From Alphaproteobacteria bacterium (GTDB lineage: Bacteria > Pseudomonadota > Alphaproteobacteria > Kiloniellales > DSM-21159): 64,000 nt of DNA. Where the stretch lies: the NCBI GenBank assembly GCA_030433005.1, contig JAUILQ010000001.1, positions 1 to 64,000 of the forward strand, written 5' to 3'. The notes below the pieces were generated by a model that worked only from the letters and a program-made list of their open reading frames with translations, was not told the origin of the DNA and searched no databases. Position 1 is the stretch's first letter. The number at the start of each line of letters is the position of its first letter. This document shows, piece after piece, positions 1 to 7,919 of the stretch. A program made the translations under genes and the position numbers.

Positions 1-124
1 CCCGATGCGCACAGCGGTCGTCGCATCGCTGCCCTTCTTCATCGCCCTGGTGGTGTCGCTGCTCGTCGTCACCTACGTGCCGGCGTTCTCGCTGGCGCTG
101 CCGACCTGGCTGATGGGCGACTGA
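1..124 (+). CDS. TRAP transporter large permease, C-terminal fragment (DctM-like)
   Basis: Only the last 40 codons are present, read from base 2 to the TGA at 122-124. The peptide is one long hydrophobic helix followed by a short tail ending in LALPTWLMGD. A final membrane helix followed by a leucine/proline/tryptophan tail is how DctM subunits of TRAP transporters usually end, and the two full DctM proteins later in this window end in a similar way (LWLP). The family call rests on this tail alone, so another multi-helix permease is possible. The crotonase gene 49 bases downstream could be in the same transcript. Confidence 0.5.
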   Translation, partial: PMRTAVVASLPFFIALVVSLLVVTYVPAFSLALPTWLMGD

Positions 125-173
125 CGCACCCCGGAAGAGGCGGCCGTCCGGGAGCCGCCATCGAGGAGAGACG

Positions 174-926
174 ATGCTTCGGCGCGAAGACAGAGACGGG
201 ATACTTGTCCTGCGGCTCGACAGGCCGGAAAAGCTGAACGCCTGGGACCAGGCGCTGCGCGACGCCTTGGCCGCCGCCCTCGCCGAAGCCGACGGCGATT
301 CCACGGTCCGTGGGCTGGTCCTGACCGGGACCGGCGAGCGCGCCTTCTGCGCCGGCGCCGACCTGACCGATCCTACGGTCGGCACACCGGCGGCCGCCAA
401 GGCCCGGATGGCAGGCTACCAGGCCCTCTACGAAGCCTTCCTGTCGTTCGGCAAGCCCTTCGTGACCGCCCTGAACGGCCTGGCCGCCGGATCCGCCTTC
501 CAGGCCATGCTGCTCACCGATCACCGCGTCGGCCACGCCGGCGTCCGCCTCGGAATGCCGGAGATCAGGGCCGGCATGCCCTGCATCACCGGCTCGACGA
601 TCCTTGCGCAGACGGTCGGCGCGGCTACCGCTCGCAGCCTCGCGACTACCGGGCGCTTCCTCGACGCAGGCGCCGCGCTGGCGCTGGGGCTGATCGACGA
701 ACTGGTGGAGCCGCCGAGAGTCGTGGAGCGCGCCGTCGCGGTCGCGCGCGAGGGCACGCGCTCGCCGAGCGCCTATGCGGCGACGCGGCGCTGGTTCGCC
801 GAGATGATGCGGCCGGAGCTCGACCGGGCTTTCGCGCACGCCGCCGCCGTCCGGTCGGACGCCGAGGTCGGACACTCGATCGAGGCTGGAGTCCAAGGGT
901 TTCTCGGCCGCACGACGCGCGGCTGA
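174..926 (+). CDS. Enoyl-CoA hydratase/isomerase family protein
   Basis: This 250-residue crotonase-fold protein probably acts on an acyl-CoA in the cytoplasm. The N-terminal part has the family opening (VLRLDRPEKLNAWD) and the oxyanion-hole segment AFCAGADLTD. The segment GMPEIRAGMP keeps one of the two glutamates used by classical hydratases. The second glutamate position appears to be a threonine (SLATTGR), so simple hydration is not assured and an isomerase or hydrolase activity is possible. A GAGGAG-type ribosome site precedes the ATG. The acyl-CoA ligase gene follows after 41 bases on the same strand, so the two probably form a ligase plus crotonase pair for an organic acid. Confidence 0.85.
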   Translation: MLRREDRDGILVLRLDRPEKLNAWDQALRDALAAALAEADGDSTVRGLVLTGTGERAFCAGADLTDPTVGTPAAAKARMAGYQALYEAFLSFGKPFVTALNGLAAGSAFQAMLLTDHRVGHAGVRLGMPEIRAGMPCITGSTILAQTVGAATARSLATTGRFLDAGAALALGLIDELVEPPRVVERAVAVAREGTRSPSAYAATRRWFAEMMRPELDRAFAHAAAVRSDAEVGHSIEAGVQGFLGRTTRG

Positions 927-967
927 TAGTCGCCCGGACAGCTGCTACGGATTGGAGGGAGTTGCCG

Positions 968-2551
968 ATGGCAAGGGAGAAGGCGCCGGCACCGGCGGCC
1001 GAGGAGGACTGGCCGGTACCCGGCGAGGAAACGTTCCGCGCGATACTCGAGCGGCGGGCCGTCGAGGACCCCGAGCATCGCTTCCTGGTCTGGGACGGCG
1101 GGGAGCTCACGGTCGGCGACCTGCACCGCGCCTCGACCCGCCTGGCCAACGGCCTGCTCGCCCGGGGGCTGCGCAAGGGCGATCTCGTCGCCTTCATGCT
1201 CGACCAGCACGCGGAGCACATCGTCGCCCTGGTGGCCTGCGCGATCGCCGGCCTGGTCCGGACCTCCCTTAACGTCAACGCGAAGGGCGACTATCTCGCC
1301 GACCTGATGGCCGACGCCAGGCCGCGCGCGCTGATAGCAGACGCCGCCTACCGGGGCGTGCTCGAAGGCGCCTACGGCGAATCGGCACCCGAGATCGTGG
1401 TCTGGAACCAGGCGGGCGAAGAGCCGGGCAGCCTCAAGGGGTTGATCGCGAGCGGCGCCGAGTCGGCGCTGCCGACCGTCGTCGAGCCCGAGGATCCTCT
1501 GGTCGTCAACTACACCTCGGGCACCACGGGGGCGCCGAAGAAGTTCTCGAGAAGCGATCGCGTGCTGCAGATCGGCTCTCTGGCCTGCCTCCGGATCGGC
1601 GAGTTCGAGCCGGGCGACGTCCTGCTGTTCTGGGAGCCGCTGTTCCACGGGGCCGGCAGTCAGACCGCGCTCGCCGCCCTGCTTGAGAAGGTCACGCTGG
1701 CGATGACACCCCGCTTCAGCGCGTCGCGGTTCTGGGACCAGGCCCGGTTCTTCGGCGCGACGAAGATCCACTATATCGGCGGCATCCTGCCGATCCTGCT
1801 GAAGCAGCCCGAGCGACCGGACGATCGCGATCACAAGGTTCGCATCGCCTGGGGAGCCGGGTGTCCGCTGGAAGCCTGGGACGCCTTCGAGGCCCGCTTC
1901 GGCGTCCGGGTGCACGAAGGGTACGGCCTCAGCGAGGTCGCCAACTACGTCTGCATCAACCGGGGCGGCCCCCGGGGCTCCGTCGGCCAGGTGCTGCCCT
2001 ACTTCCGCGTCCGCCTGCTCGACGAAGAAGGCCGGGATGCCGATCCGGGCCAGCCAGGAGAGATCGTCGTCAAGGGGCGCCGGCCCGAATACACCTCGGT
2101 CTCGCTCAACAAGGTGAGCACGACGACGGACGACGGCTGGATCAGGACCGGCGACCTCGGCCGTTTCGACGAGAACGGCTACCTCTTCTTCGCCGGGCGC
2201 AGGAGCGACAGCCTCCGCCGACGCGGCGAAAACGTGTCGGCCTGGGAGGTCGAGCGAGTTGTGGCGCGGCACGGCGGGGTCGAGGAGTGCGCCCTGATCG
2301 GCGTGCCCAGCGGGCTCGGCGACGACGACCTCAAGATCTTCGTCAAGATCCGGCCGGGCGCCTCGCTGGAGCCCCTCGAGCTGATCAAGTGGTGCGAGGA
2401 GCGGATGCCGTACTTCCAGGTGCCCCGCTATGTCGCTCTCGTCGAGGACCTGCCGAAGACACCGACCCAACGGGTGCGGAAGGGGATACTGCCGCGCTCG
2501 ACCGACGACTGCTGGGACCTGGAGCGCTCCGGCTACCGCTTGAATCGCTGA
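968..2551 (+). CDS. AMP-dependent acyl-CoA synthetase/ligase
   Basis: This 527-residue member of the ANL superfamily should activate a carboxylic acid with ATP and CoA. The phosphate-binding motif is YTSGTTGAPKK, followed by YGLSE, then the TGDLGRFDENGYLFF hinge region, the RRRGENVSAWEVE motif and a C-terminal PTQRVRKG segment carrying the likely catalytic lysine. It resembles the CaiC/crotonobetaine ligase branch, but the substrate cannot be told. ATG at 968 was chosen over the TTG at 962 because GGAGGGA at 954-960 sits seven bases before the ATG. It probably shares a transcript with the upstream crotonase gene. Confidence 0.88.
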   Translation: MAREKAPAPAAEEDWPVPGEETFRAILERRAVEDPEHRFLVWDGGELTVGDLHRASTRLANGLLARGLRKGDLVAFMLDQHAEHIVALVACAIAGLVRTSLNVNAKGDYLADLMADARPRALIADAAYRGVLEGAYGESAPEIVVWNQAGEEPGSLKGLIASGAESALPTVVEPEDPLVVNYTSGTTGAPKKFSRSDRVLQIGSLACLRIGEFEPGDVLLFWEPLFHGAGSQTALAALLEKVTLAMTPRFSASRFWDQARFFGATKIHYIGGILPILLKQPERPDDRDHKVRIAWGAGCPLEAWDAFEARFGVRVHEGYGLSEVANYVCINRGGPRGSVGQVLPYFRVRLLDEEGRDADPGQPGEIVVKGRRPEYTSVSLNKVSTTTDDGWIRTGDLGRFDENGYLFFAGRRSDSLRRRGENVSAWEVERVVARHGGVEECALIGVPSGLGDDDLKIFVKIRPGASLEPLELIKWCEERMPYFQVPRYVALVEDLPKTPTQRVRKGILPRSTDDCWDLERSGYRLNR

Positions 2552-2557
2552 GGGCGC

Positions 2558-2577
2558 GAGCCGGCCGAGACCGGCTC
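2558..2577. terminator. Hairpin between convergent genes
   Basis: GAGCCGG and CCGGCTC form a perfect 7-bp stem with a 6-base loop between the ends of the ligase gene (plus strand) and the nucleotidase gene (minus strand). It overlaps the nucleotidase stop codon. There is no T-run, so it is a terminator-like structure only. Confidence 0.4.
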
Positions 2578-4096
2578 ACTTCAGCCGCAGCCGACCCTCG
2601 ATCTGCGGGGCGACGTAGCCGATCGAGCGGATGTAGGCGACGACCTGGCCGGCCATCAGGCCGGCCTCGCTGGCCGGGACCAGCGTCTCGGTCTCGGTCA
2701 GCACGTCGTAGCCGTCGCCGCCGCCGGCCAGGAAGTCGTTGGTCGCCAGGGTGTAGCGGGCCGCGGGATCGACCGGCAGGCCGTTGATGCGCAGCTCGTC
2801 GATGCGCTGGCCGACCGGGCGCGACAGGTCGGCCGTCACCACCAGGCCGGAGACCTGCGGGAAGCGGCCGGCGACCTCGTCGACCTGCGACAGGCCGTTC
2901 TCCAGGGCCCGGCGCAGCTGGGCGCCGGTCACCTCGAGCAGGACGGTGCGGTTGCCGAACGGCAGCTCGGTCAGCACGTCGCGCGCGGTCAGGCGGCTGC
3001 CCGGTGGATAGACCTTGTCGCCGCGGATGCCGCCGCCGTTGAGCAGCGCGGCGTCGGCCCCGGTCATCTCGCGCATGGCGTCGGCGAAGAGGTTGCCGAT
3101 CGTCGTCTCGCGCCCGCGCACCGCGATGCGCCGGCTGTCGAGCTCCGTCGAGGTGCGGCCGAGCTCGACGTCCAGCTCGCGCGACAGCTGCTGCTCGTAG
3201 GCCGCGACACGCGCCGCCACCTGCGGGTCCGGCTCGACCGTGGCGCTGTCGATCGTGACCAGGCGCGGCCGCCAGCCGACCGACGTCTCGAGCTTCTCCA
3301 CGGACAGCGTCACGACCTGTATCCATTCGGCCTGGCCGCCCGATTCGACGAGCAGCGAGCGGCCGTCGTAGAGCGTCGTCAGGACATGGTCGTCGCCGCT
3401 GACCACGACGTCGAAGGCGCCCGAGCGCAGGAAGTCGAGGTCCTGTTCCAGGGGCGTGTGGGCGATCGCGATGACCAGATCGGCCCCCGCCTCGCGCAGC
3501 GCCGCGGCGACCCGCTCGGCGACGGGCAGCGGCGGCAGGAAGGCCCAGCCGCCGGGCGTGGAGCGTTCGCCGACGTCGTCGAGCATGACGCCGAGGATGC
3601 CGACCGAGAGGTCGCCGATCTGCAGGCTCAGGCTCTCGGCGATGCCGTTCGGCAGGCGGCCGTCGGGCGTGCGCATGTTGGCCGCCAGCACCGGGAACTC
3701 GGCCTCGGCGACGCGCTCGGCGAAGACCTCGGGGCCGAAGTCGAACTCGTGGTTGCCCGGCACGAAGGCGTCGGGGCGCATCATGTTGAGCAGCTCGATG
3801 ACGTGGCGGCCTTCGTCGAAGCTCGACAGCAGGGAGGGCGACAGGGCGTCGCCGGCGTGCAGGAACAGCACGGCGTCCTCGCCGGCGCGCCGCTCCTCGA
3901 CGACCGCGGCGAGGCGCGCGAAGCCGCCGCGCCCGTCCATTTCCTCCATCCGGTCGAGATCGTTCGTCGTGACCAGCACGATCCGCGTGGTCTCCGCCCC
4001 GGCGGGGGCGGCAGCGACCGCGAAGACCGGCAGGACGAGGCCGAGAGCGGCCGCCAGCCGCAGCACCATGCAAGTCCGTCGCCGTCCTGTGCCCAT
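2576..4096 (-). CDS. Bifunctional metallophosphatase/5'-nucleotidase, exported
   Basis: This 506-residue protein begins with a signal peptide (hydrophobic run, then PAGAETT), so it is probably periplasmic. An N-terminal calcineurin-like metallophosphatase domain carries NDLDRMEE, GNHEFDFG and SGDDHV in the usual order. The C-terminal 5'-nucleotidase domain has TTIGNLFADAMRE and NGGGIRG. These match UshA/SoxB-like enzymes that split nucleotides or related phosphoesters and bind two metals. The first metal motif is usually NDxHG; here the histidine position is changed (NDLDR), which also occurs in some relatives. A GGGGGAAG sequence precedes the ATG. It is transcribed alone toward the ligase gene. 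Confidence 0.85.
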   Translation of the reverse strand: MGTGRRRTCMVLRLAAALGLVLPVFAVAAAPAGAETTRIVLVTTNDLDRMEEMDGRGGFARLAAVVEERRAGEDAVLFLHAGDALSPSLLSSFDEGRHVIELLNMMRPDAFVPGNHEFDFGPEVFAERVAEAEFPVLAANMRTPDGRLPNGIAESLSLQIGDLSVGILGVMLDDVGERSTPGGWAFLPPLPVAERVAAALREAGADLVIAIAHTPLEQDLDFLRSGAFDVVVSGDDHVLTTLYDGRSLLVESGGQAEWIQVVTLSVEKLETSVGWRPRLVTIDSATVEPDPQVAARVAAYEQQLSRELDVELGRTSTELDSRRIAVRGRETTIGNLFADAMREMTGADAALLNGGGIRGDKVYPPGSRLTARDVLTELPFGNRTVLLEVTGAQLRRALENGLSQVDEVAGRFPQVSGLVVTADLSRPVGQRIDELRINGLPVDPAARYTLATNDFLAGGGDGYDVLTETETLVPASEAGLMAGQVVAYIRSIGYVAPQIEGRLRLK

Positions 4097-4184
4097 GGTG
4101 GCTTCCCCCCGCCGATGAGTCGGTCTCCACGACTTCTAGCGAGTCAAGATTATGGTTCGATGACGGGGCGCGGCCAAGGGCGCT

Positions 4185-5273
4185 TCAGAGATAGCGTTCG
4201 CCGATGTCGATGCTCGATTCGATGCCCAGGCTGTCCCAGGTGCCGGCGAGCCAGGCCTCCGCCGTCGTTCGCCCGATGTCGCGCAGCTCGGTCAGGAAGC
4301 GCCAGTCCGGCGCCAGCTTGCTGGCCACCGTGAAGTCCTCAAGCGCCGCATCGTTGTCGATCGAGTGAATCAGCATGCGCTTCATGCGCCGGCCCTGCAG
4401 CTGGCCGCGCTCGATCATCTCGGAGACGAAGGCGATGGTGCGCATTTCGCGCATCAGCGAGGAGTTGAAGGAGATCTCGTTGACGCGGTTCATGATCGAG
4501 GGGGCGTCGGTCGGCAGCTCCTCGCGGTGCAGGGGATTGATGTGCACGATCGCGACGTCGCGGCACTCGCAGTTGTAGATCAGCGGAAAGATCGCGGGAT
4601 TGCCCATGTAGCCGCCGTCCCAGTAGGCCTCGCCGTCGATCTCCACCGCCTGGAACAGGAACGGCAGGCAGGCCGAGGCCATGACTGCGTCGGCGGTGAT
4701 CTCCCGGTCGGAGAAGACGCGGATCTTGCCGCTGCGCACGTTGGTCGCCGAGACGAAGAGCTTGAGCGCGCAGTGATCGCGGATCGCGGGGAAGTCGAGC
4801 TTCTGCTCGAGCAGGCTGCGCAGCGGGTTCAGGTTCAGCGGATTGAACTGGTAGGGCGAGAGCGTGCGGGTCGCCACGTCGAACCAGAAGTGCGCGAAGG
4901 CCGGCACCGAGCTCGACAGCATCCACTCGAAGGGCGTCTGCCGGACCGGGCTGAAGGCTGCGGCCTGGGCGATCGACCGCCAGAAGTCGCGCAGCGCCTC
5001 CTGCGCTCCCGTTCGCCCGCCGGCGGTCAGGCCGTGCGCCATGACGGCGGCGTTGACCGCGCCGGCCGAGGTCGCGGTGATGCCCTCGAAGTCGAGGCGC
5101 GGCTCGTCGAGCAGGCGGTCGAGCACGCCCCAGACGAAGGCGCCGTGGGCGCCGCCGCCCTGCAGGGCGAGGTTGATCGTCTTGCGGCTTTGCGGAGCCG
5201 GGGCGGCCGCCGCCTTCGGGGCCGGGTTGCCTTTCCTGCGCGATCCCTTGGGGACTGTTCTCGACCCGGCCAT
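4185..5273 (-). CDS. Patatin-like phospholipase family protein
   Basis: This 362-residue protein is probably a lipid acyl hydrolase. After a basic, alanine-rich 30-residue lead comes the oxyanion loop LALQGGGAHGAFVWG, then the nucleophile elbow ITATSAGAVNA, and later the DGGYMGNPA motif that supplies the aspartate of the Ser-Asp dyad. The elbow reads ATSAG where the textbook pattern is GxSxG; the serine is kept. The ATG at 5273 was preferred because AGGAAGAGAGG lies just upstream, while the open frame beyond it has no family similarity. It is divergent from the SDR gene, with a 202-base gap between the starts. Confidence 0.87.
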   Translation of the reverse strand: MAGSRTVPKGSRRKGNPAPKAAAAPAPQSRKTINLALQGGGAHGAFVWGVLDRLLDEPRLDFEGITATSAGAVNAAVMAHGLTAGGRTGAQEALRDFWRSIAQAAAFSPVRQTPFEWMLSSSVPAFAHFWFDVATRTLSPYQFNPLNLNPLRSLLEQKLDFPAIRDHCALKLFVSATNVRSGKIRVFSDREITADAVMASACLPFLFQAVEIDGEAYWDGGYMGNPAIFPLIYNCECRDVAIVHINPLHREELPTDAPSIMNRVNEISFNSSLMREMRTIAFVSEMIERGQLQGRRMKRMLIHSIDNDAALEDFTVASKLAPDWRFLTELRDIGRTTAEAWLAGTWDSLGIESSIDIGERYL

Positions 5274-5475
5274 TCCTGCCTCTCTTCCTGCTGCAGTGCA
5301 ACATAAGGGCGCCCGGCCGGCGTTCAACCGCGGAAGGCGGGCCGCCGCGAGCCTGAGGCAAGCGACCTCGGCGCACAGGCGCTTGTCGCCGGCGTCGCCG
5401 CGACGGGCTTCGCAATCTCCGGCCGAAGCCCCCAGATCCCCGGCAGCCAATCCCTTCGAAGGAGCATCGAGAGCC

Positions 5476-6174
5476 ATGAGCGGAAGCGAGAATGCGGTGA
5501 TCTTCGGCGTCGGCCCCGGCCTCGGCTGGAACCTCGCCCTGCGCTGCGCCGAGGAGGGCATGGGGGTGACCGTCGCCGCCCGCGGCCAGGAGAAGCTGGA
5601 GGAGCTGGCGGCCGGCGTGACGCTGCCGGGGATCCGCACGGCGGCCTGCGACGTCGCCGACGCCGCGGCCGTGGAGGCGGTCTTCGCCGGCGCCGAGAGC
5701 GAGCAGGGGCCACCCGACCTCGTCGTCTTCAACGCCAGCGCGCGAACCCTGGGCGGCATCCTCGAGCTCGACCCTCGGCAGGTCGAGCAGGCCTGGCAGG
5801 TCGGTGCGCTCGGCGGCCTGCAGGTCGCCCAGTCGGCGCTGCGCCGCATGGCGGACCGCGGCCGCGGCACGCTGCTCTTCACCGGCGCGACCGCGGGCCT
5901 GCGCGGCTCCAAGAACTTCGCCGGCTTCGCCATGGTCAAGTTCTCGCTGCGCGCGCTGGCGCAGTCGGCGGCGCGCGAGTTCGGCCCGCAGGGCGTCCAC
6001 GTCGCCCACGTCAACATCGACGGCCAGATCGCCAGCCCGCGCACCGCGGGCCGGGACCCGAGGGAGCTGCTCGACCCGGCGGCGATCGCCGAGACCTACC
6101 TGATGCTGCACCGCCAGCATCCGACGGCCTGGACCCAGGAACTCGACCTCAGGCCCTCGCTCGAGACGTTCTGA
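5476..6174 (+). CDS. SDR family NAD(P)-dependent oxidoreductase
   Basis: This 232-residue short-chain dehydrogenase-like protein starts with a dinucleotide-binding loop of the altered form IFGVGPGLGWNLA instead of TGxxxGIG. The mid region VVFNASAR corresponds to the NNAG motif. The usual YxxxK catalytic pair is not intact: the site reads FAGFAMVKFSLRAL, with phenylalanine or alanine near the tyrosine position and the lysine kept. It therefore may not be a classical oxidoreductase. AAGGAG about 11 bases before the ATG sets the start. The function and substrate are unknown. Confidence 0.78.
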   Translation: MSGSENAVIFGVGPGLGWNLALRCAEEGMGVTVAARGQEKLEELAAGVTLPGIRTAACDVADAAAVEAVFAGAESEQGPPDLVVFNASARTLGGILELDPRQVEQAWQVGALGGLQVAQSALRRMADRGRGTLLFTGATAGLRGSKNFAGFAMVKFSLRALAQSAAREFGPQGVHVAHVNIDGQIASPRTAGRDPRELLDPAAIAETYLMLHRQHPTAWTQELDLRPSLETF

Positions 6175-6175
6175 C

Positions 6176-6193
6176 GGGCCGACCCGCCGGCCC
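6176..6193. terminator. Short GC hairpin between convergent genes
   Basis: GGGCCG and CGGCCC pair over 6 bp with a 6-base loop, between the ends of the SDR gene and the extensin-like gene. No T-run follows on either strand, so this is a weak terminator candidate. Confidence 0.3.
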
Positions 6194-6220
6194 CCGATCT
6201 GCCAGCCCCGGCGCGACGCC

Positions 6221-6901
6221 TCAGTCGCAGAAGCGCCAGCGGCCCATGTCGAAGTGGAAGTGGTCGTGGTGGGCGGCGTTGGCCTCGGGGCCGAGCGTGC
6301 CGTTGAAGATCCGGCAGCCGCCCTCGTGGATCTCGGCGAGGAAGGCGCCCTTGGTGCCCCAGCCGCCCCAGTCGCGCTCGACGGAGACGACGGTGCCGTC
6401 CGACAGGTGGATGGCGGCGACGTCGATGGCGTTGGCGGTGGCGTGCTCGCTGCGCGGGCCGGCCTGGCGGCTGTTGCGGTTGCGGCAGGCGTAGGTGCCC
6501 CAGTGCTCGACGCGCGCCACCGTCTGCCCGAAGTGGCGGAGCGCGGCGGGTTCGAGCACGGTCTCCTGCCAGATCGCCAGGGCCGCCGCCAGCTTGCAGG
6601 AGGCGACGAAGGGGCGGTTGTAGTCGACTCGGCGGCCGCCGGCGATCTGCACCGCGCCGGGATAGCCGCAGCCGGCGCTGATCGGCTTGTCGACGACCTC
6701 GGAGATGGCCAGCGGGCTCTGGCCGAGCGCGAAATAGCAGAGCTCCGGGTTGCGCTCGATCTCCGACAGCCGGACGCCGTGGAGCAGCGGATCGTTCGCG
6801 CGCGGCTGGCCGGACGGCAGGGGCGGCGCGGAGGGCGTGCCGCAGCTGACCAGGGCGGCCAGCGCGGCCAGGGCGGCGAGCAGGCGCAGCTTGGTCGGCA
6901 T
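6221..6901 (-). CDS. Extensin-like C-terminal domain protein, lipoprotein
   Basis: This 226-residue protein has a lipoprotein-type leader (hydrophobic stretch then ALVSCGTP), so it is probably anchored in a membrane facing the periplasm. The body matches the bacterial extensin-like C-terminal family (COG3921 type): CGYPGAV, a central RVEHWGTYACRNRNSR block, SEHATANAIDVA and a C-terminal HHDHFHFDMG. The SEHATANAID and HxH motifs resemble the metal site of DD-/LD-carboxypeptidase-like peptidases, so a cell-wall role is plausible but unproven. It starts 8 bases after the stop of the upstream crotonase gene and is surely in that operon. Confidence 0.85.
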   Translation of the reverse strand: MPTKLRLLAALAALAALVSCGTPSAPPLPSGQPRANDPLLHGVRLSEIERNPELCYFALGQSPLAISEVVDKPISAGCGYPGAVQIAGGRRVDYNRPFVASCKLAAALAIWQETVLEPAALRHFGQTVARVEHWGTYACRNRNSRQAGPRSEHATANAIDVAAIHLSDGTVVSVERDWGGWGTKGAFLAEIHEGGCRIFNGTLGPEANAAHHDHFHFDMGRWRFCD

Positions 6902-6909
6902 GTCCGCCT

Positions 6910-7737
6910 TCAGCGTCCCTTCCAGACCGCGGGGCGCTTCTCGATGAAGGCGTCGATGCCCTCGCCGGCGTCCTCCGCCATCATGTTGCAGGCCATGACC
7001 TCGGCGGCATAGGCGTAGGCGTCGCCGAGCCCGCGCTGCAACTGCTCGTAGACCATGCGCTTGCCGGTCCGCACCGCGATCGGCGACTTCGCCAGGATCT
7101 TGCCGACCAGCTCCTCGACCGCGGCGTCGAGTGCGTCGGCGGGCACCGCGCGGTTGATCAGGCCGAGGCGCCGGGCCTCGTCGGCCGGGATGAAGTCGCC
7201 GGTGACCAGCATCTCGAAGGCCGGCTTGATCGGCACGTTGCGGGTCAGCGCCACCGCCGGCGTCGAGCAGAACAGCCCGGCGTTGATGCCGCTGGTCGCG
7301 AAGCGCGCCTCCTCGGCGGCGACCGCCAGGTCGCAGGTCGCGACCAGCTGGCAGCCGGCGGCCGTGGCCATGCCCTGGACGCGCGCGATCACCGGGACCG
7401 GCAGCGCGACGATCGCCTGCATCGTGGCGCTGCAGGCGGCGAACAGGCGGCGGTAGTAGTCCTGCTCCGGGGTGGCGCGCATCTGCTTGAGGTCGTGGCC
7501 GGCGCAGAAGGCCTTGCCGGCCGCGCCCAGCACCACGCAGCGCAGGCTGTCGTCCTCGGCGAGGGCGTCGAGCTCGGCGGTCAGCGCGGCCAGCAGCTCC
7601 TCGGACAGGGCGTTGTAGGCGCGCGGCCGGTTCAGGGTCAGCAGCGCGACGCCGTCGGCGCGCCGCTCGCTCAGCAGCACCGGCGCGTCGTCGGCGGGTT
7701 GCGGTGCCTTGGTCGTATCGGCAAGGTTTGCGGACAT
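6910..7737 (-). CDS. Enoyl-CoA hydratase family protein, ECHDC3-like
   Basis: This 275-residue crotonase-fold protein has ALLTLNRPRAYNALS at the start and AFCAGHDLKQM at the oxyanion hole. The segment ARFATSGINAGLFCSTP is characteristic of the ECHDC3 branch; the PEI glutamate of classical hydratases is absent here, so its reaction is uncertain. The ATG at 7737 follows GGGAGAG by about 9 bases; an upstream in-frame start at 7779 would add a 14-residue lead with no family match. The extensin-like gene follows after 8 bases. Confidence 0.85.
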   Translation of the reverse strand: MSANLADTTKAPQPADDAPVLLSERRADGVALLTLNRPRAYNALSEELLAALTAELDALAEDDSLRCVVLGAAGKAFCAGHDLKQMRATPEQDYYRRLFAACSATMQAIVALPVPVIARVQGMATAAGCQLVATCDLAVAAEEARFATSGINAGLFCSTPAVALTRNVPIKPAFEMLVTGDFIPADEARRLGLINRAVPADALDAAVEELVGKILAKSPIAVRTGKRMVYEQLQRGLGDAYAYAAEVMACNMMAEDAGEGIDAFIEKRPAVWKGR

Positions 7738-7919
7738 GGCTCGGGCTCTCCCTAACTCTCCCGCCGGCACGGCGGCCACCGGCCTTCGCTCCGGGAACGC
7801 ACGGGCCCGGACGTTCCGTCGGCGCCAGGGCCGCGTGCGGTCGCAAGGCCCGGAATCCAGCGATATTCAGCCGACAGAGTGCGCCTGCGCCCGGCGCCGG
7901 ATCAAGGGCGCCGCCGCCG

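Noticed and set aside
2385..4130. Long overlapping frames rich in arginine and alanine (here and across the window)
   Set aside because: These are antisense or shifted frames kept open by the high GC content; their sequences lack domain motifs and overlap well-supported genes.
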